Notes: generated by a model not told the origin, from the letters alone. Numbered from the stretch's first letter, positions 19,406 through 28,494 are shown. The stretch: 64,000 nt of DNA from Rhizobium sp. RU36D (GCF_900176345.1 NZ_FWXU01000003.1:248001-312000); one strand, 5' to 3'. Translations and numbers: made by a program.

Positions 19406-19728
19406 GTTTCACCGGCCATAATAGCATTTCAACAGATGATGATTTAACAGTCGTCAATTTCAAAAGGCTTGCCAATAATGGTTAGCATATTGCTTATTGG
19501 CCGCCTAACCGAACGATCTTGCCGCAGCCCGGATCGACAAAACCGGCAATTGCGGCCGAAAAGCCCGCCGCTTCTTGCGTTTCCGGGCTGACTGTATTAT
19601 AGCGCGCCCACCCGCGTAGACACCCTTGGAGGCAACGCGGATGGAAGCGTTTTGACAACGCCTCCGGTTTTGCGGCCCGGCGCATGCCTATCCGCAAGGC
19701 TCTCCATATAACATCGAAAGGAAATGCC
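19406..19728. other. Divergent intergenic region between the GGDEF-EAL gene and rplY
   Basis: About 320 bases with both promoters, pointing outwards. It holds a strong inverted repeat at 19471-19501 near the GGDEF-EAL start. On the rplY side is a TATTAT hexamer near 19591 that could be a -10 box, followed by a leader of about 130 bases. No ORF is supported. Confidence 0.5.
19471..19501. promoter_or_regulatory. Perfect 8-bp inverted repeat, candidate operator
   Basis: GCCAATAA and TTATTGGC are perfect inverted arms separated by 15 bases. A second pair (GGTTAG at 19480-19485 and CTAACC at 19505-19510) interleaves with it. It lies 66 bases upstream of the GGDEF-EAL start. The spacing, about two helical turns centre to centre, suits a dimeric regulator. 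Confidence 0.45.
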
Positions 19729-20328
19729 ATGAGCCACGCATCTTACGAGCTCAAGGCCGAAACGCGCGAACGGGTTGGTAAGGGGTCCTCCCGTGAACTT
19801 CGCCGCAACGGTCTCATTCCCGCTGTCATCTATGGTGACAAGCAGGCCCCCATCTCCATCTCGCTGAACACCAACGAGGTGACCAAGCGCATTCACGCCG
19901 GCGGTTTCATGACCACCGTTGCCGTGATCGACATCAATGGCGAAAAGATCCGCGTTTTGCCGAAGGACTACCAGCTGGACGTCGTTCGCGACTTCACCAT
20001 GCACGTAGACTTCCTGCGCGTATCGGCCGACAGCCAGGTCGTTGTTGAAGTGCCGGTTCACTTCATCAACGAAGACAAGTCCGGCATCAAGGTTGGCGGC
20101 GTGCTGAACATCGTCCGTCACGCAGTCGAACTGCACTGCCCGGCCAGCGACATTCCGGAATTCATCACGGTTGACCTCGCAGGTCACAAGATCGGCGCCA
20201 GCCTGCACATCTCGCATGTGAAGCTGCCGGCCGGCGTGACCCCCGTCATCACCGACCGCGACTTCACCATTGCAACGATCGTGGCACCGGCTGGCGGCAC
20301 GACCGAAGGCGAAGAAGCCGAAGCCTGA
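19729..20328 (+). CDS. rplY: 50S ribosomal protein L25/general stress protein Ctc
   Basis: Binds 5S rRNA in the large subunit. The 199-aa length indicates the long Ctc/TL5 form: an N-terminal L25 domain ([22 protein letters not shown]) plus a C-terminal beta domain containing [12 protein letters not shown] and ending in an acidic GEEAEA tail. The start has an AAAGGAA site; an upstream in-frame ATG at 19684 is rejected. It is followed by a terminator and then pth, a common gene pair. Confidence 0.97.
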   Translation: MSHASYELKAETRERVGKGSSRELRRNGLIPAVIYGDKQAPISISLNTNEVTKRIHAGGFMTTVAVIDINGEKIRVLPKDYQLDVVRDFTMHVDFLRVSADSQVVVEVPVHFINEDKSGIKVGGVLNIVRHAVELHCPASDIPEFITVDLAGHKIGASLHISHVKLPAGVTPVITDRDFTIATIVAPAGGTTEGEEAEA

Positions 20329-20370
20329 TCAAGGGCTCGCCGGACCGGTTCCGGCCTGATAGACTGATAG

Positions 20371-20405
20371 ACGGCCCGAAAATCACCCCGATTTTCGGGC
20401 CGTTT
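20371..20405 (+). terminator. Terminator between rplY and pth
   Basis: ACGGCCCGAAAATC and GATTTTCGGGCCGT form a 14-bp perfect stem with a 5-nt loop, followed by TTCGTTG. The T-tract is short, so termination may be partial. Confidence 0.75.
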
Positions 20406-20433
20406 CGTTGAAGACGAGACATGGACCAGGCTC

Positions 20434-21174
20434 ATGATCATCCTCGCCGGCCTCGGCAATCCCGGCGCCCAATATGCGGGCAACAGGCACAATATCGGCT
20501 TCATGGCGGTGGATGCCATCCAGCGTCGCCACGGCTTTTCGCCCTGGTCGAGGAAATTCAAGGCGGAGATTTCCGAAGGCTCGCTGGCAGGCGAAAAGGT
20601 GCTGCTAATGAAGCCGCAGACCTATATGAACGTCTCGGGTGAAGCCGTCGGTGAGGCCATGCGCTTCTACAAGCTCGGCCCTGAAAATCTCGTCGCCATC
20701 TATGACGAACTCGATCTCGCGCCGGGCAAGGTCCGCATCAAGACCGGCGGCGGCCATGGCGGCCACAACGGCATCAAGTCGCTGGACGCCCATTGCGGCC
20801 TGCCCTATCGACGTCTCAGGCTCGGCATCGGCCATCCCGGCGACAAGGCGCGCGTCCAGGGTCATGTGCTGGGCGATTTCGCCAAGGTCGACCGCGACTG
20901 GCTGGATCCTCTGCTCAAGGCGCTGGCAGACAACGCCGACATGCTGGTGCGCGGCGAAGAATCCCAGCTCATGAACAAGCTGGCGCTGGCGACGGGTGGC
21001 AAGGCCGACGACGAGAAAGGCGAGAAAGCGGCGAAGCCCGCAAAGCCGCAAGGCCAGTCCCACATCCGGCAGGCCCGTAATTTCGCCCAGCCCAAGAAAC
21101 TGCCGGAGACCGGTCCCATGGCCGATATGCTGAAGCGCATGTTCGCCAGGAAGGATGAAGACGACAAGTCTTGA
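20434..21174 (+). CDS. pth: Peptidyl-tRNA hydrolase
   Basis: Releases tRNA from peptidyl-tRNAs that drop off ribosomes. The catalytic domain (residues 1-190) has LAGLGNPG, the catalytic His in [15 protein letters not shown] and [11 protein letters not shown]-terminal extension of about 55 residues rich in Lys, Ala and Pro ([10 protein letters not shown]) goes beyond the E. coli length of about 194 and is seen in alphaproteobacterial Pth. Confidence 0.97.
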   Translation: MIILAGLGNPGAQYAGNRHNIGFMAVDAIQRRHGFSPWSRKFKAEISEGSLAGEKVLLMKPQTYMNVSGEAVGEAMRFYKLGPENLVAIYDELDLAPGKVRIKTGGGHGGHNGIKSLDAHCGLPYRRLRLGIGHPGDKARVQGHVLGDFAKVDRDWLDPLLKALADNADMLVRGEESQLMNKLALATGGKADDEKGEKAAKPAKPQGQSHIRQARNFAQPKKLPETGPMADMLKRMFARKDEDDKS

Positions 21175-21216
21175 CGGCCCGCCCGGTCAACAGGCGACAC
21201 CGAAGTCGCGACAGGA

Positions 21217-21600
21217 TTACGACCAGCTGGCGGTCTCGATGCGGAAGGCCAGGATATTGTCCATGCTGCCGAGGCCGGTATCGACCACCTTGGCCATGAC
21301 GGCTGCAACGTCGGGCGACGCCAGCATGACACACAGGCCGGACAGAGCCGAAAGCGCAACCGCATTGCGCAGGTTGCGCATCGACGTCAGCCGATAATGT
21401 CCGCTCGCATCGTAATCGGTGCGAAGCGGTCCCTGTTCGCCCGGCAGATCGTCGTCAAGCGCCATCTCCAGGGTGGAGAAGTCAGGTGAGCGATCATTAA
21501 CGGGATTGAACAGCGCACGACAGACATGCGCGAGCGCACCAAGGCAGCAAAACATGCCAATGCCCGCGATGTAGTGCCAGATAGCCACATCATGTTCCAT
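21217..21600 (-). CDS. Small membrane protein of unknown function
   Basis: A 127-aa protein with two predicted membrane helices, residues about 7-27 (WHYIAGIGMFCCLGALAHV) and about 88-107 (NAVALSALSGLCVMLASPDV). Between them is an acidic soluble loop (ALDDDLPGEQG). I do not recognise a family. The start at 21600 is fixed by a strong AAAGGAGG ribosome binding site. It is convergent with pth, 43 bases from its stop. Nothing in the context gives a function. Confidence 0.7.
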   Translation of the reverse strand: MEHDVAIWHYIAGIGMFCCLGALAHVCRALFNPVNDRSPDFSTLEMALDDDLPGEQGPLRTDYDASGHYRLTSMRNLRNAVALSALSGLCVMLASPDVAAVMAKVVDTGLGSMDNILAFRIETASWS

Positions 21601-21729
21601 GCGACCTCCTTTGGAGCCCTCATCCCAGACGGCTATACCGCCTACGATGTCACCCGGGCGTCCCAACAGCGGAACGACTCAAACCCGGAGACTCCAACGT
21701 CAAGATTATGAAGCAAGAAGGCTAACAAA

Positions 21730-21745
21730 CCGTTGCACGCAACGG
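21730..21745 (-). terminator. Hairpin downstream of clpS
   Basis: On the minus strand CCGTTG-CGTG-CAACGG is followed by TTTGTT, 12 bases past the clpS stop. The stem is short but the position is right for a terminator. Confidence 0.6.
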
Positions 21746-21756
21746 ACTGAGCTTAA

Positions 21757-22068
21757 CTACTCCTCCGGTTCCGTCGTAAACATCAGGGGAAATCCGGCTT
21801 CCTTGGCGAGATCGGTCGCCTCCTTGGCCTTTGTCTCCGCAATATCGCGTGTAAACACCGCAACCACGCACGAACCCTTCTGGTGCGCGGTCATCATGAT
21901 CCGATAGCTGGTCTCCGGCCCGATGCGAAACACCGCCTTCAGCACGATCACCACGAAATCCCGCGGCGTATAGTCGTCATTCAGCAGGATGACCTTGTAG
22001 AGCCGCGGCCGCTCGACTTTCGGCACGGTCTTCAGTCTCGGTTTCAGTGTCACATCCTTGTCAGGCAT
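21757..22068 (-). CDS. clpS: ClpS adaptor (ClpS2-like)
   Basis: A 103-aa adaptor that delivers N-degron substrates to ClpAP. Conserved features are the LYKVILLNDDYTPRDFV core, the RIMMTAH helix and the VFTRDIAETKA segment. It is not next to clpA. Rhizobia often have two ClpS proteins; the sequence TAHQKGSCVVAVF differs from the canonical HxxG-VG-EYA type found beside clpA, so this is probably the second copy (ClpS2). Confidence 0.9.
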   Translation of the reverse strand: MPDKDVTLKPRLKTVPKVERPRLYKVILLNDDYTPRDFVVIVLKAVFRIGPETSYRIMMTAHQKGSCVVAVFTRDIAETKAKEATDLAKEAGFPLMFTTEPEE

Positions 22069-22100
22069 CGGCGACTTTCGTCATGAGATGACATCGGTTG

Positions 22101-22502
22101 TCATGGCGCGTTCAGATTAATACAGGGGCGCCGACTTGCCGAGAAGCGTCGAGCAGCATCCCTGTCGAAGGTTACGAACGTCTCCGCTTGGAAACGTTCA
22201 CCTTCGACGGCAATGACGGCATCGGCAAAATCGCCACCGCTTTCGAGGAACTCAAGCCCGGCAGCCACTGCTGGCGCATCGAAGATAACGCTTTCCGTGT
22301 TGATGATGGCCCTGACCGCCTGGCTCAGTTCGGAACGACTGAAGCGATAAACGCGCGCCAACACCCATAGGAGTTCGCAAAAGACCTGGTTGGTGACAAC
22401 GGGCTCGTGCAAGGTAAGAAAGTCGGTGGCCTTCTCCGCTTGAGCTTCGTCATCGTTGGTCAACACTCTCACCAGGACATTCGTGTCGACCGTCACCCTC
22501 AA
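22101..22502 (-). CDS. VapC-like PIN-domain toxin
   Basis: A 133-aa predicted PIN ribonuclease, toxin of a type II toxin-antitoxin pair. Acidic catalytic residues are visible in VDTNVLVRVL (first Asp), NQVFCELLWVL (Glu), GGDFADAVIA (Asp) and VTFDRDAA (Asp). The preferred start is TTG at 22502, overlapping the antitoxin stop as TTGA with a GAGG site 7 bases upstream. A GTG at 22496 or an ATG at 22523 are alternatives. The pair lies between the housekeeping genes pth and ychF and looks inserted. Confidence 0.88.
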   Translation of the reverse strand: MRVTVDTNVLVRVLTNDDEAQAEKATDFLTLHEPVVTNQVFCELLWVLARVYRFSRSELSQAVRAIINTESVIFDAPAVAAGLEFLESGGDFADAVIAVEGERFQAETFVTFDRDAARRFSASRRPCINLNAP

Positions 22503-22756
22503 AGCTTGACCTCGCCGGCCCAACCCGCGGCGACTGCCTCATTCATCTCCTCGATTGAAACAGGTCGATTGGCTTTATGGGCAAAGAGACCGCGCAGAGC
22601 GACAACGGAACCTTTGGGCTCATTGGCACTCTTAGGCAGGTCGGAGCGGGCGGGCACTTCGATGTCGATTTCGTCGCCCGGCTTCACGCCCAATTCTTCC
22701 ATAAGGTCGGGGTCAAGCGTCACCTGACCGCGTATGCCGATTGTGACACGAACCAT
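22499..22756 (-). CDS. AbrB/SpoVT-type antitoxin
   Basis: An 85-aa antitoxin. The N-terminal swapped-hairpin DNA-binding domain reads VRVTIGIRGQVTLDPDLMEE followed by LGVKPGDEIDIEV. The C-terminal part, ending EEMNEAVAAGWAGEVKL, should wrap the PIN toxin. Antitoxin precedes toxin with a 4-base overlap, the standard layout for autoregulated pairs. A GGAG site precedes the ATG. Confidence 0.88.
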   Translation of the reverse strand: MVRVTIGIRGQVTLDPDLMEELGVKPGDEIDIEVPARSDLPKSANEPKGSVVALRGLFAHKANRPVSIEEMNEAVAAGWAGEVKL

Positions 22757-22903
22757 GCTCCAGGCTCCTCTTGTCGCCACCGTCGGATTCCATCCTGCCT
22801 CAGACAGCCTTGCAGCGCAATAACCAGCCTCCACCCTTGACCCCGGCGCCACCTTCCCCCATAGGCATGGCCATATCCCCGATTTACGTGACGGAATGCA
22901 TCC

Positions 22904-24007
22904 ATGGGCTTCAAATGCGGTATCGTCGGACTGCCGAATGTCGGCAAGTCCACCCTCTTCAACGCGCTGACCAAGACGGCAGCCGCGCAGGCCGCCAACT
23001 ATCCGTTCTGCACCATCGAGCCGAACACCGGTGAAGTGGCAGTTCCCGATCCGCGCATGCAGAAGCTCGCCGCGATCGCCGGCTCCAAGGAAATCATCCC
23101 GACCCGCATCTCCTTCGTCGATATCGCCGGCCTGGTGCGCGGCGCGTCGAAGGGCGAAGGTCTTGGCAACAAGTTCCTCGCCAATATCCGCGAAGTCGAT
23201 GCCGTGGTCCACGTGCTGCGCTGCTTCGAGGATGACGACATCACCCATGTCGAAGGCCGCATCAACCCGGTGGGCGATGCCGAAACCATCGAGACGGAAC
23301 TCATGCTGGCCGACCTGGAAAGCCTGGAGCGCCGTGTCGACCAGACCCGCAAGCGCGCAGCCTCGAAGGACAAGGACTCGGTTGCCCAACTGCCGATCAT
23401 GGAAGCGGTGGTGAAGCTGCTGAACGAGGGCAAGCCGGCCCGCCTGCTGTTGAAGACGCTGGGCGCCGACGAGATCGCCATCTTGAAGGGGCTGAACCTC
23501 CTGACCTCGCATCCCGTGCTTTACGTCTGCAACGTGGCGGAAGCCGATGCCGCGACCGGCAACAAGCACACCGAGGCTGTCGCCGCCATGGCGCGCGAAC
23601 AGGGTGCGGAATGCGTCATCATCTCGGCCGCCATCGAAGCTGAAGTCGCCCAACTGCCGGAAGAGGAAGCGACCGAATTTCTCTCCGCCCTTGGTCTCGA
23701 CGAAGCCGGCCTCGACCGCCTGATCCGTGCAGGCTACCACCTGCTCGACCTCATCACCTATTTCACCGTCGGCCCCAAGGAAACCCGTGCCTGGACCATC
23801 GTGCGCGGCACCAAGGCACCGCAGGCCGCCGGTGTGATCCACACCGATTTCGAGCGCGGCTTCATCCGTGCCTTCACCATCTCCTATGACGATTATATCG
23901 CCTACAAGGGCGAAGTTGGCGCCAAGGAAGCCGGCAAGGGCCGCGACGAAGGCAAGGAATATGTCGTGCACGACGGAGACGTGATTCACTTCCGCTTCAA
24001 TACCTGA
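22904..24007 (+). CDS. ychF: Ribosome-binding ATPase YchF (OLA1 family)
   Basis: A 367-aa Obg-related P-loop ATPase that binds ribosomes and affects stress responses. The P-loop GLPNVGKST, switch region FVDIAGLVRGASKGEGLGN and the VVHVLRCFEDDDITHV stretch are standard, followed by a coiled-coil insertion and a C-terminal TGS domain (KETRAWTIVRGTKAPQAAG). In many rhizobia it lies close behind pth; here clpS, a small membrane protein and a toxin-antitoxin pair intervene on the opposite strand. Confidence 0.97.
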   Translation: MGFKCGIVGLPNVGKSTLFNALTKTAAAQAANYPFCTIEPNTGEVAVPDPRMQKLAAIAGSKEIIPTRISFVDIAGLVRGASKGEGLGNKFLANIREVDAVVHVLRCFEDDDITHVEGRINPVGDAETIETELMLADLESLERRVDQTRKRAASKDKDSVAQLPIMEAVVKLLNEGKPARLLLKTLGADEIAILKGLNLLTSHPVLYVCNVAEADAATGNKHTEAVAAMAREQGAECVIISAAIEAEVAQLPEEEATEFLSALGLDEAGLDRLIRAGYHLLDLITYFTVGPKETRAWTIVRGTKAPQAAGVIHTDFERGFIRAFTISYDDYIAYKGEVGAKEAGKGRDEGKEYVVHDGDVIHFRFNT

Positions 24008-24066
24008 TCAACTCCGGCTATTACTTCCCCGACGCAGTCGCAAGCGCAGGTGCGCGGGGAGGTTGA

Positions 24067-25500
24067 ATGGCATTGATGTCCAAGCGGATCCTGGCAACGT
24101 TTATGTTCGCCACGGTCCCCACCTGTTTTGCAATGGCGGAACCGGGCAACGAAGCGACCGCCCGCCAGATTGAACAGCAATACGAGGCGCTTCTCGGCCT
24201 ACCGACCGGCATCGTGAAGGTGGCCACTGCCACGGACGGCTACCAGTTGGTCATAGACGCCCCGCAGCTTTTGCAGAAGTTTGCGGTTCCGGGCCTCGTC
24301 GTCGAAGGCCTCCAGTCCTTCGCGATGCAGTTGAAGCCCACATCGAATGGCGACTGGCAGATTGAGCAGAGCGACAGCTTCGACATCAGCGGCCGCTACC
24401 AGCAGCCGCCATCGCTGGAGACGCTTTCCTTGCGCTACAAGGTCGGCAGCTTGACCGGATCGGGACTGGCCTCGCACGATTTCCAGATCCCGAAATTAAT
24501 GCAACTCGATATGCGCGATGTCTCGACGTCGGTCGTATCGGGCGCCTATCGCAGCGAACAAACGGCTGAGCGCATCACCTGGGACCAGTCCACGGACAAT
24601 GTCCGGGATGGGCTGCTGGACCTGAAGACCGACTCCACCGAAACCAAAATGAAAAACGCCGGCCAGCCCGATGCCTGGACGGCGGACAAGCTGACAAGCA
24701 GCATTCGCATGCAAGGTGTCCCCTATCTTGCCTTGCAGGATCTGTTGGACGCATGGATGAAGCAGGTGCAACTCGGCAAATCGACGCCTGACATTGCCGT
24801 GGCCCTTCGCCCTGATCTGCAGCAGATCATGCCAATCGCTCGAGGTCTTCAATACACCGGCGCGTTCGAGGGTTTCGCGGCCTCGGCGCAGGGCATGGAG
24901 TTGAAGGCACGCAATGTTACCTACAGCGTCGATGCCGCCAATCTCGCCGGCGATGTCGATCTTGGGATCGGTCTCTCGATCGATACCCTTGAGGTCGATG
25001 ACCGGCTGCCTGCCGCAACGGCAGAGCTGCTGCCGGACACCGTCACCATGGACGTCGACGTCGACGAGCTGAATTTCCAGCGACCCTGGGAGTATTTCAT
25101 CAAGAGCTTTTCCCCGCAGCAAGCGCTCAACGACAACCAGACGGCACTGCTGATGAATTACCTGCTGCCGAAGGACCAGGTGAAACTCGATATCTCGGAA
25201 AGCCGCGTGGCTTCATCGCTTTACGACGTCACTGCCGGCGGAACGGTGGACTTCAAGATCGGCGCGCCGCGTCCCGCCGGACAGATCAAGATCACCGCTC
25301 ATCGGATCGACCCGCTGATTGCCCACCTGCAGAAGAACGTCAAGCAGGTTCCGGAATTCGGCCAATATGCCTTCTTCGCCCTGGCTGCCAAGGGCTTTGC
25401 CCAGACCGGGCCCGACGGCGGCCTTGTCTGGGACATCGAGATGGACGAGACCGGTGCGGTCAGGATCAATGGCCGCTCCTTCGGCGGCGCTCCGAATTGA
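24067..25500 (+). CDS. Exported protein of unknown function
   Basis: A 477-aa protein with an N-terminal signal peptide (cleavage likely after CFAMA, about residue 23) and no further membrane helix. It is probably periplasmic. The body is rich in beta-strand patterns (QLVIDAP, YKVGSLTGSG, DVDLGIGLSIDTLEVDD). It may belong to one of the large uncharacterised alphaproteobacterial periplasmic families such as DUF2125, but I cannot confirm this. A GGGGAGG site precedes ATG 24067; ATG 24076 is an alternative start. It lies between ychF and the MaoC genes. Confidence 0.75.
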   Translation: MALMSKRILATFMFATVPTCFAMAEPGNEATARQIEQQYEALLGLPTGIVKVATATDGYQLVIDAPQLLQKFAVPGLVVEGLQSFAMQLKPTSNGDWQIEQSDSFDISGRYQQPPSLETLSLRYKVGSLTGSGLASHDFQIPKLMQLDMRDVSTSVVSGAYRSEQTAERITWDQSTDNVRDGLLDLKTDSTETKMKNAGQPDAWTADKLTSSIRMQGVPYLALQDLLDAWMKQVQLGKSTPDIAVALRPDLQQIMPIARGLQYTGAFEGFAASAQGMELKARNVTYSVDAANLAGDVDLGIGLSIDTLEVDDRLPAATAELLPDTVTMDVDVDELNFQRPWEYFIKSFSPQQALNDNQTALLMNYLLPKDQVKLDISESRVASSLYDVTAGGTVDFKIGAPRPAGQIKITAHRIDPLIAHLQKNVKQVPEFGQYAFFALAAKGFAQTGPDGGLVWDIEMDETGAVRINGRSFGGAPN

Positions 25501-25573
25501 CGCATGCCGTCTTCTTGTCACGGGCCACACAGTTCGGCATTGTGCGCGCCGGACAAGGCAAGGGACGCATGGC

Positions 25574-26044
25574 ATGAGCGCTGACAGACTGTACTACGAG
25601 GACCTCGACGTCGGACGGGTCTTCGAGCTAGGACCGAAGCAGGTGGTGGCCGAAGAGGTCATCGCATTCGCAACCGAGTTCGACCCGCAACCCATGCATC
25701 TCTCGGAGGAAGGCGGCAAGGCGAGCATCCTCGGCGCCCTCTCGGCCTCCGGCTGGCATACCAGCAGCATGTTCATGCGCATGATGATCGACGCCTATCT
25801 GCTGAACTCGGCCTCGGAAGGCTCGCCGGGCATCGACGTCATGGAATGGAAGCGCCCTGTGCATGCCGGCGATACGCTATCGGGCCGCTCCACGGTGCTG
25901 TCCGCCCGGCCCATGCGCTCGCGGCCGCATATCGGCATCGTCAAGTTTCGCCATGAGGTGGAGAACCAGCGCGGGGAAATGGTGCTGGTCTCGGAAAACT
26001 CGATCATGTTCCGCAGCCGCGCGGCAGAGGGCCAGGCCGCATGA
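25574..26044 (+). CDS. MaoC-like hotdog-fold dehydratase (first of pair)
   Basis: A 156-aa protein of the MaoC/R-hydratase family, which hydrates enoyl-CoA-type substrates. The catalytic Asp/His signature is in ATEFDPQPMHLSEE; LSASGWHTSSMFMRM follows. It overlaps the next gene by ATGA, and the two proteins are similar to each other, so they may form a heterodimer. The substrate is unknown and no CoA-pathway genes are adjacent. Confidence 0.9.
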   Translation: MSADRLYYEDLDVGRVFELGPKQVVAEEVIAFATEFDPQPMHLSEEGGKASILGALSASGWHTSSMFMRMMIDAYLLNSASEGSPGIDVMEWKRPVHAGDTLSGRSTVLSARPMRSRPHIGIVKFRHEVENQRGEMVLVSENSIMFRSRAAEGQAA

Positions 26045-26526
26045 AGATGATCGAACTGCACCCGGTCGGACAGAGGGTCGTGATCGGCCAGAAACTGTTT
26101 TCCGCCGAGGATATCATTCGTTTCGCCGAAAAATTCGATCCACAGCCCTTCCATACGGATGCGGAGGCGGCCAAGCAATTCGTGTTCGGGGCGCTCTGCG
26201 CCTCCGGCTGGCATACCGCATCCAACTGGATGCGCACCTTCATCGAATATTGGGAGGCGGAAACCCGCAGGCTGCTGAAGGACGGGATCGACCCGCCGCG
26301 GCTTGGCCCCTCCCCCGGCTTTCGTGAATTGCAGTGGTTGAAGCCCGTCTTTGCCGGCGACACCATCACCTATAGCATCACGGCGCTGGAAAGCCGCCCC
26401 CTTGCCTCGCGTCCCGGACGCCTTATGAACATTGCCCTGTGCGGCGGCGACAACCAGCACGGCGAACCCGTCCTGCGTTTCAAGAGCGCCATTCTCGAAT
26501 TCGACAATCTGGAGGAACCGGCATGA
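26041..26526 (+). CDS. MaoC-like hotdog-fold dehydratase (second of pair)
   Basis: A 161-aa paralogue of the preceding gene with the same signature (AEKFDPQPFHTDAEAA) and a matching CASGWHTASNWMR motif. It has 4-base overlaps with both neighbours (MaoC-1 upstream and glutathione peroxidase downstream), indicating a tightly coupled operon. It is likely a hydratase subunit; substrate unknown. Confidence 0.9.
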   Translation: MKMIELHPVGQRVVIGQKLFSAEDIIRFAEKFDPQPFHTDAEAAKQFVFGALCASGWHTASNWMRTFIEYWEAETRRLLKDGIDPPRLGPSPGFRELQWLKPVFAGDTITYSITALESRPLASRPGRLMNIALCGGDNQHGEPVLRFKSAILEFDNLEEPA

Positions 26527-27002
26527 CCGTGCATGATTTCAAGGCCAAGGATATCACCGGCAAGGAGCGTGAACTTTCCGAATTCGCCGGCAAGCTGCTG
26601 CTGATCGTCAACACGGCCAGCGCCTGCGGCCTCACCCCGCAATATCAGGGCCTGCAGGCGTTGCAGGACGAGTTCAAGGATGATCTCGTGGTGCTGGGCT
26701 TCCCCTGCAACCAGTTCGGCGCTCAGGAGCCGGGCAGCGAGGAAGAGATCGCCGCATTTTGCGATCTCAACTTCAAGGTCGGCTTCCCGCTGTTCTCGAA
26801 GATCGACGTCAACGGCGAGAATGCGCATCCGCTCTACAAGTACCTGACGCATGAGGTGCCGGGTGTCCTGGGCACGGAATCGATCAAATGGAACTTCACC
26901 AAATTCCTGATCGGTCGCGACGGACTGCCGATCACCCGCTATGCCCCAACCACCACGCCGGAATCCATCGCACCTGATATTAGGGCCGCCGCGGCAGCCT
27001 GA
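26523..27002 (+). CDS. Glutathione peroxidase family protein (Cys type)
   Basis: A 159-aa thiol peroxidase that reduces hydroperoxides using glutathione or thioredoxin. The catalytic tetrad is visible: Cys in NTASACGLTPQ (selenocysteine position), Gln in GFPCNQFGAQEPG, and Trp-Asn in IKWNFTKFL. The start overlaps the MaoC-2 stop (ATGA), so it is translated with the MaoC pair. Many bacterial members prefer thioredoxin; the reductant here is not determined. Confidence 0.94.
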   Translation: MTVHDFKAKDITGKERELSEFAGKLLLIVNTASACGLTPQYQGLQALQDEFKDDLVVLGFPCNQFGAQEPGSEEEIAAFCDLNFKVGFPLFSKIDVNGENAHPLYKYLTHEVPGVLGTESIKWNFTKFLIGRDGLPITRYAPTTTPESIAPDIRAAAAA

Positions 27003-27012
27003 GGTCGGCGCC

Positions 27013-27855
27013 ATGGCCGGCTTCAGGCAGATACCGACCGGTTTACCCGGCCTGCGCGCCGACTGGGCGGAAAGCAGCCATGCCTTTCCGCGCCACAGTC
27101 ACGACGAATATGGCATCGGGGTGATGCTGGCGGGCGGACAGCTCTCGGCCTCTGGCCGTGGGCAGGTCACCGCCGGCCCTGGTGATGTGATCACCGTCAA
27201 TCCGGGCGAGGTGCATGACGGCATACCCGCAGGCGGCATGCCGCGGCGCTGGGCCATGTTTTACCTGACGCCCGGCCTGATGGCCGAGATGCGGATCGGC
27301 CTCAAGGGTAATTCTGCCGAGGTCGAATTCGAGGCGCCGGTGCTGCAGCAGCCTGATCTGTGCCGCGCCTTGAAGAGCTTGCAGACGCAAATCGCGGACG
27401 ATGACCACCACGCTCCAGATGCAAGCGTGCAGGAAGGCATGCTACACCTTCTATCGCTCGTGATCCAACCGGCGGATCGGAACCGCCTGTCCTGGCCAAG
27501 TAAAAAGCTGCGCCGCGTCAAGGAGATGATCGACGATGACCCGACCGGCAATCCATCGCTCGATTGCCTGGCGCTGGAAGCTGGCCTTACCCGTTTCCAG
27601 ACATTGAGGGCGTTTCAGCGCGCCACCGGCTTCACGCCCCACGCCTATATCATGCAGCCCCGCTTTGATCTTGCCTGCGGGCTTCTTCGAACATCGGCGC
27701 CCTTGGCGGAGATCGCGGTGAGCAGCGGCTATTCCGATCAAAGCCACATGAACCGGGAATTCAAGCGCCGCTACGGCCTGACACCGCTGGCTTATCGCAC
27801 GGCCATCACCGGCTGCAATTCCGTTCAAGACCGGGCCACGCCGACCATGGTCTGA
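27013..27855 (+). CDS. AraC-family transcriptional regulator
   Basis: A 280-aa regulator. The N-terminal cupin (FPRHSHDEYGIGVMLAGG, VTVNPGEVHDG) resembles regulators of amino-acid exporters. Two C-terminal helix-turn-helices end in SSGYSDQSHMNREFKRRYGLTPLAYR. It lies 30 bases before a LysE-type exporter on the same strand and probably controls it or forms an operon with it. The start has a GAGG site 11 bases after the peroxidase stop. Confidence 0.92.
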   Translation: MAGFRQIPTGLPGLRADWAESSHAFPRHSHDEYGIGVMLAGGQLSASGRGQVTAGPGDVITVNPGEVHDGIPAGGMPRRWAMFYLTPGLMAEMRIGLKGNSAEVEFEAPVLQQPDLCRALKSLQTQIADDDHHAPDASVQEGMLHLLSLVIQPADRNRLSWPSKKLRRVKEMIDDDPTGNPSLDCLALEAGLTRFQTLRAFQRATGFTPHAYIMQPRFDLACGLLRTSAPLAEIAVSSGYSDQSHMNREFKRRYGLTPLAYRTAITGCNSVQDRATPTMV

Positions 27856-27885
27856 TCGGCTCTCCACGCAACGGAAGAGCCACCC

Positions 27886-28494
27886 ATGTCCCCAGACTTC
27901 CTCATCACGTCCCTGATCATCGTCGCGACACCCGGGACGGGTGCGCTGTACACCCTGGCCAAGGCCCTAGGCGATGGCCATCGCGCCGCCATCGTCGCCG
28001 CCTTCGGCTGCACGCTCGGCATCATCCCGCATATGGCCCTCGCGATCCTGGGCCTCGCCGCGGTTCTCCAGACCGAACCTCGGCTGTTTACGGCGATCAA
28101 GATCGCCGGTGTCCTCTATCTCGTCTATATGGCCATCGGGCTGTGGCGTGCGCCTGCGCCCAACGCGGCGCAGAACGCCCCGCGGGAGAAGGCAGCCGCC
28201 GTGATCCGCCACGCCATCCTGATCAACCTGCTCAATCCCAAGCTGTCGATCTTCTTCCTGGCCTTCCTGCCGCAATTCGTGGCGCAGGAATCCAACGAGC
28301 CGCTACTGGCCATGACCGGCCTCAGCCTGATCTTCATGGCCATGACCTTCGTGGTCTTCGCGATCTATGGCCTGTTCGCTGCGAGCCTGCGCCAGCATGT
28401 GCTGACGCGACCTACGATCATGCAGGGCATCAACAAGCTCTTTGCCGCGACATTCCTGCTGATGGCCGGCCGCCTGGCTCTGTCGCAGAGATAG
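27886..28494 (+). CDS. LysE/RhtB-family exporter
   Basis: A 202-aa inner-membrane protein with about six helices, of the LysE/RhtB amino-acid and homoserine exporter family. The conserved VATPGTGALYTLAKALGDG start, the LYLVYMAIGLWR segment and the INLLNPKLSIFFLAFLPQFV motif are visible. Translated in series with the AraC regulator. The substrate cannot be deduced; amino acids or related metabolites are typical. Confidence 0.93.
   Translation: MSPDFLITSLIIVATPGTGALYTLAKALGDGHRAAIVAAFGCTLGIIPHMALAILGLAAVLQTEPRLFTAIKIAGVLYLVYMAIGLWRAPAPNAAQNAPREKAAAVIRHAILINLLNPKLSIFFLAFLPQFVAQESNEPLLAMTGLSLIFMAMTFVVFAIYGLFAASLRQHVLTRPTIMQGINKLFAATFLLMAGRLALSQR

Noticed and set aside
17222..19447. 741-codon plus-strand ORF opposite the GGDEF-EAL gene
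   Set aside because: Longer than the real gene but rich in Arg, His, Asp and Gln with no domain; the opposite strand has all MHYT, GGDEF and EAL motifs.
22757..23989. Upstream extension of the AbrB antitoxin frame across ychF
   Set aside because: The frame is open but antisense to ychF; the real antitoxin starts at 22756 with its own GGAG site.
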